In this document: in pieces, positions 62,084 through 64,000 of the stretch
Numbering within the stretch: position 1 is the stretch's first letter
Layout: every line of letters starts with the position of its first letter
DNA from: Owenweeksia hongkongensis DSM 17368
GTDB taxonomy: Bacteria > Bacteroidota > Bacteroidia > Flavobacteriales > Schleiferiaceae
Direction: 5' to 3'
Assembly: GCF_000236705.1 (NCBI RefSeq)
Contig: NC_016599.1
Location: forward strand, 2,480,001-2,544,000
DNA: 64,000 bases
Position numbers and translations under genes: made by a program
The notes under the pieces: model-generated
What the model saw: the letters and a program-made list of their open reading frames with translations, nothing else
What the model was told of the DNA's origin: nothing
Database searches by the model: none

Positions 62084-62825
62084 TCAGGTATCCTAATTGT
62101 TCCAATTCCTTCTTAATATCCTTTGTCCAAAGTTTTTGTTCTTCCGTAAGCTCAGAAACTGGCCGCAGCCCTTTACCGGCATACATTTCTGGCATCATAC
62201 TATTTGATGGTCCTTTTAGCATATCCCTTTCAAATTGAACCCCCAAAAACTCGCAAATTCTACACAATTCTCCTTCTGGATTTTGCAGCAAGTCTTCATA
62301 TCTACACAAGTGAAGATTTACACCCTGTTTAGAAAATTCATTCAAAACCTTGGTGGAATACTTCCACCTCTGCAACGCTGTTTCATAGCCTTGACCGGTA
62401 CGCTTCATTTTAGACAATATGCAGTGTCGCCCATCACGTACTATAAAAATTACCTTTTGACTTCTAACTACCTTTCGTATAAACTCTAAAATACTTCCGT
62501 TCGGTGGAATATCCTGGCAATCTTCTAAAGCCAAAATTTGCTCTGTAGTTATTTTGTTTCCCCACAGGCCTTTGCTTAATACAGCTTCTTCCTTACAGCT
62601 TTTGTTAAAAGCTTCAAGCCTAGAGTTTATATCATTTTTATCCTCGCTCTCTAACTTTTCGCCAAGAAGAAAGTCAAAAGCAAATCGCTCAAAACCAACC
62701 TTCACCTTTGGGTGATAATCTATCATGGAAGCCAGTAAACTGGTTCCTCCGCGACCTGCTCCTATTAGCAAAAAATACTCAGGTTGCTTGATTTTAAGTG
62801 ATTCCAAAATTTTCAAAAACTTCAC
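62073..62825 (-). CDS. Sulfotransferase family protein
   Basis: Transfers sulfate from PAPS. The 5'-phosphosulfate loop is LIGAGRGGTSLLASMIDYHP and the 3'-phosphate motif VRDGRHCILSKMKRTG. The longest frame starts at 62885, but that ATG lies in the loop of the preceding gene's terminator (62870-62894) and upstream of a perfect TACATTTG promoter (62834-62841). I therefore place the start at GTG 62825 (MKFLKILESLKIKQPEYFLL), giving 250 residues. The acceptor molecule is unknown. Confidence 0.82.
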   Translation of the reverse strand: MKFLKILESLKIKQPEYFLLIGAGRGGTSLLASMIDYHPKVKVGFERFAFDFLLGEKLESEDKNDINSRLEAFNKSCKEEAVLSKGLWGNKITTEQILALEDCQDIPPNGSILEFIRKVVRSQKVIFIVRDGRHCILSKMKRTGQGYETALQRWKYSTKVLNEFSKQGVNLHLCRYEDLLQNPEGELCRICEFLGVQFERDMLKGPSNSMMPEMYAGKGLRPVSELTEEQKLWTKDIKKELEQLGYLNDN

Positions 62826-62833
62826 ATTTGCCA

Positions 62834-62857
62834 CAAATGTAAGTTCTGAACTTACAT
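62834..62857 (-). promoter_or_regulatory. Sulfotransferase promoter with an overlapping 21-bp palindrome
   Basis: TACATTTG (62834-62841) is a perfect -7 element. A perfect palindrome at 62837-62857, with arms ATGTAAGTTC and GAACTTACAT around a central T, overlaps it and extends upstream, the layout of an operator. Confidence 0.6.
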
Positions 62858-62869
62858 CAATGAAAAAAC

Positions 62870-62894
62870 CCTGCACAGAATTCATCTATGCAGG
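62870..62894 (-). terminator. Terminator of the outer-membrane protein gene
   Basis: CCTGCA and TGCAGG form the stem with a 13-nt loop. On the minus strand GTTTTTT follows. Confidence 0.75.
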
Positions 62895-62925
62895 ATCTAC
62901 CATATAAGAAACTAAAAAAAGAGGG

Positions 62926-64000
62926 TTATAATGTAAATCCAAGAGCTATTGAAGCCACTTGATAATCTGGACCTTTTCCATCCTTAAAGAAAGAATTGAG
63001 GTCATACTTGGCTGTGATTTTAAACGCGTCCCATCCTACTTGAGCCATCACGCCATAGCGAAACTGGTTGGTATTAAAATCTCCATCAATATCTTCTTTT
63101 ACCTTGCTATATTGTGGTGTGCTATATTTCAACACGCGACCTGCGCCCAGTCTTACACCAGCGTATCCGCCCACGCCTATGGTAAAAGATTCATCGATAT
63201 CGCCCACTTCGCTAAAGTCTAGCTGAAGCATAACCGGAATACTGAAATATGCGATTTTGTACTTTGATTTATCTACAGCTTTTCCTGTGTCCATCTTAAT
63301 AACCGCTTCACCAGTATTAGCATCTTTTTGTAGCGTATTGTTTTCTAAAAGTCTAAATCCATTGAAGCTAAACTCACCTCCCCACTTGATATAAAACTTG
63401 CTGTAAGGGGAACCAATGCGTGTCTTTCCTCCAAATCCAAAGTCAAAAACATGCGATCTCCAAAAGTCAAGTTCTTCAGGGCCATCGGTTATAAAATCGG
63501 TTCCTCCAGCTAACTGTTGATTAAATCCCCAATTGATATCAAAATAACCATTGGTACGATCTATTTTACTAGGTCTATCATTGGGCTCATCCTCATCAGT
63601 TTCATCTTCTTCATCAAACTTCCAGGCAAATGGCTCCTCTCCATTCTCACCCTGTTGAATGATAATACCTTCTTCGTTGATGATTATTTTTTGCCTTTTG
63701 CTGTCAGACTCGGGAACTGGCGCTCCAGCAGGTGGTAGCGGAGGCATTGGTGGTAATGGAGGCATCACAAAGTTTCCAGCTTCAGTTCTTGCTTCCATTT
63801 CAGCTTCCCAAGCTTCCATGCTCGCTTCATATTCATCACCCCAGGCTTCCATGCGCTCTTCATAGCTTTCGCCCCAGGCTTCCATCAATTCGCCTACCAT
63901 TTCCATACTTTCTTCAGTATGGTCATTTATCATATCGCGCATTTCTTCGGCTTGTTCAGCGGTAATTTCTCCATTAGCCTCCTGCTTATTTACCTGTGCT
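62926..64000 (-). CDS. Outer-membrane beta-barrel protein with acidic MEAW repeats (5' end off window)
   Basis: The frame is open to the end of the window, so the N-terminus is missing. The visible part starts with an acidic helical region containing three ~11-residue repeats (MEAWGESYEER, MEAWGDEYEAS, MEAWEAEMEAR), then a Pro-rich linker (VMPPLPPMPPLPPAGAPVPE) and an acidic segment. A ~200-residue barrel follows with PorT-like features (FDFGFGGKTRIGS, YFSIPVMLQLDF, IGVGGYAGVRLGAG), ending in aromatic GFTL. It is probably an envelope protein with a periplasmic or surface helical domain. Function is unknown. Confidence 0.8.
   Translation of the reverse strand, partial: AQVNKQEANGEITAEQAEEMRDMINDHTEESMEMVGELMEAWGESYEERMEAWGDEYEASMEAWEAEMEARTEAGNFVMPPLPPMPPLPPAGAPVPESDSKRQKIIINEEGIIIQQGENGEEPFAWKFDEEDETDEDEPNDRPSKIDRTNGYFDINWGFNQQLAGGTDFITDGPEELDFWRSHVFDFGFGGKTRIGSPYSKFYIKWGGEFSFNGFRLLENNTLQKDANTGEAVIKMDTGKAVDKSKYKIAYFSIPVMLQLDFSEVGDIDESFTIGVGGYAGVRLGAGRVLKYSTPQYSKVKEDIDGDFNTNQFRYGVMAQVGWDAFKITAKYDLNSFFKDGKGPDYQVASIALGFTL

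Noticed and set aside
62825-62885. First 20 codons of the longest sulfotransferase frame
   Set aside because: They coincide with a terminator hairpin and with a promoter plus palindrome, which fits non-coding DNA better.

Overview
This window reads as a chromosomal segment of a member of the Bacteroidota, most likely a flavobacterium-like (Flavobacteriales) aerobic heterotroph. Five secreted proteins end in type IX secretion system (T9SS) sorting domains (four type A, one type B, gliding-motility-associated type). DUF3078, DUF4625, DUF5687 and LruC proteins are present, and many genes are preceded 18-35 nt upstream by the Bacteroidota -7 promoter element TAnnTTTG. No tRNA, rRNA, CRISPR array, transposase or prophage was seen.

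Layout. 1-5.8 kb: the end of a sugar (KDG-type) kinase gene with a KDPG aldolase, unrecognised ORFs, and lysS. 5.8-15 kb: an LruC protein with its lipoprotein partner, a MutS2-like ATPase without an Smr domain, a DUF819 membrane protein, and a T9SS beta-helix protein overlapping an M28 peptidase. 15-23 kb: a probable 55-aa gene, a fused 2-oxoacid dehydrogenase E1, DUF2461, a type B T9SS protein, DUF3078, an enoyl-CoA hydratase and a CNNM/CBS protein. 23-36 kb: ABM, GxxExxY and PaaZ, then secreted unknowns, a Fic protein between repeat blocks, YciI, ferritin, an acyl-CoA dehydrogenase and a prolyl oligopeptidase. 36.4-43.3 kb: one 2298-residue T9SS multidomain protein. 43.4-47.4 kb: paaY, ydeI-like, paaJ, a broken four-helix-bundle gene, paaI and an unknown gene. 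47.4-52.2 kb: two LamG/T9SS proteins around an ABC exporter pair. 52.3-61.6 kb: paaH, paaG, paaD, paaC, paaB and paaA on the minus strand, with paaE divergent. 61.6-64 kb: a GNAT protein, a sulfotransferase and an acidic-repeat outer-membrane protein cut by the window edge.

The unifying biology is aerobic phenylacetyl-CoA catabolism. PaaABC(D)E epoxidises phenylacetyl-CoA, PaaG isomerises the epoxide to the oxepin, PaaZ hydrolyses the ring and oxidises the aldehyde, and PaaJ and PaaH complete beta-oxidation-like steps. PaaI and PaaY act as thioesterases that relieve CoA trapping. PaaK and a clear PaaF were not seen here; the hydratase at 21045-21815 is a possible PaaF substitute. The most unusual aspect is that the paa loci are repeatedly interrupted by small selfish-looking modules: a RelE/ParE-type toxin-antitoxin pair coupled to the paaA stop codon, a repeat-flanked four-helix-bundle gene beside the paaG stop, a GxxExxY nuclease-fold gene with repeats touching the paaZ stop, and a four-helix-bundle pseudogene between paaI and paaJ. 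A Fic gene elsewhere sits between blocks of an eight-base box and its inverted copies.

Several starts were moved from the longest reading frame because promoters, terminators or signal peptides placed them downstream; the reasons are given in each entry.
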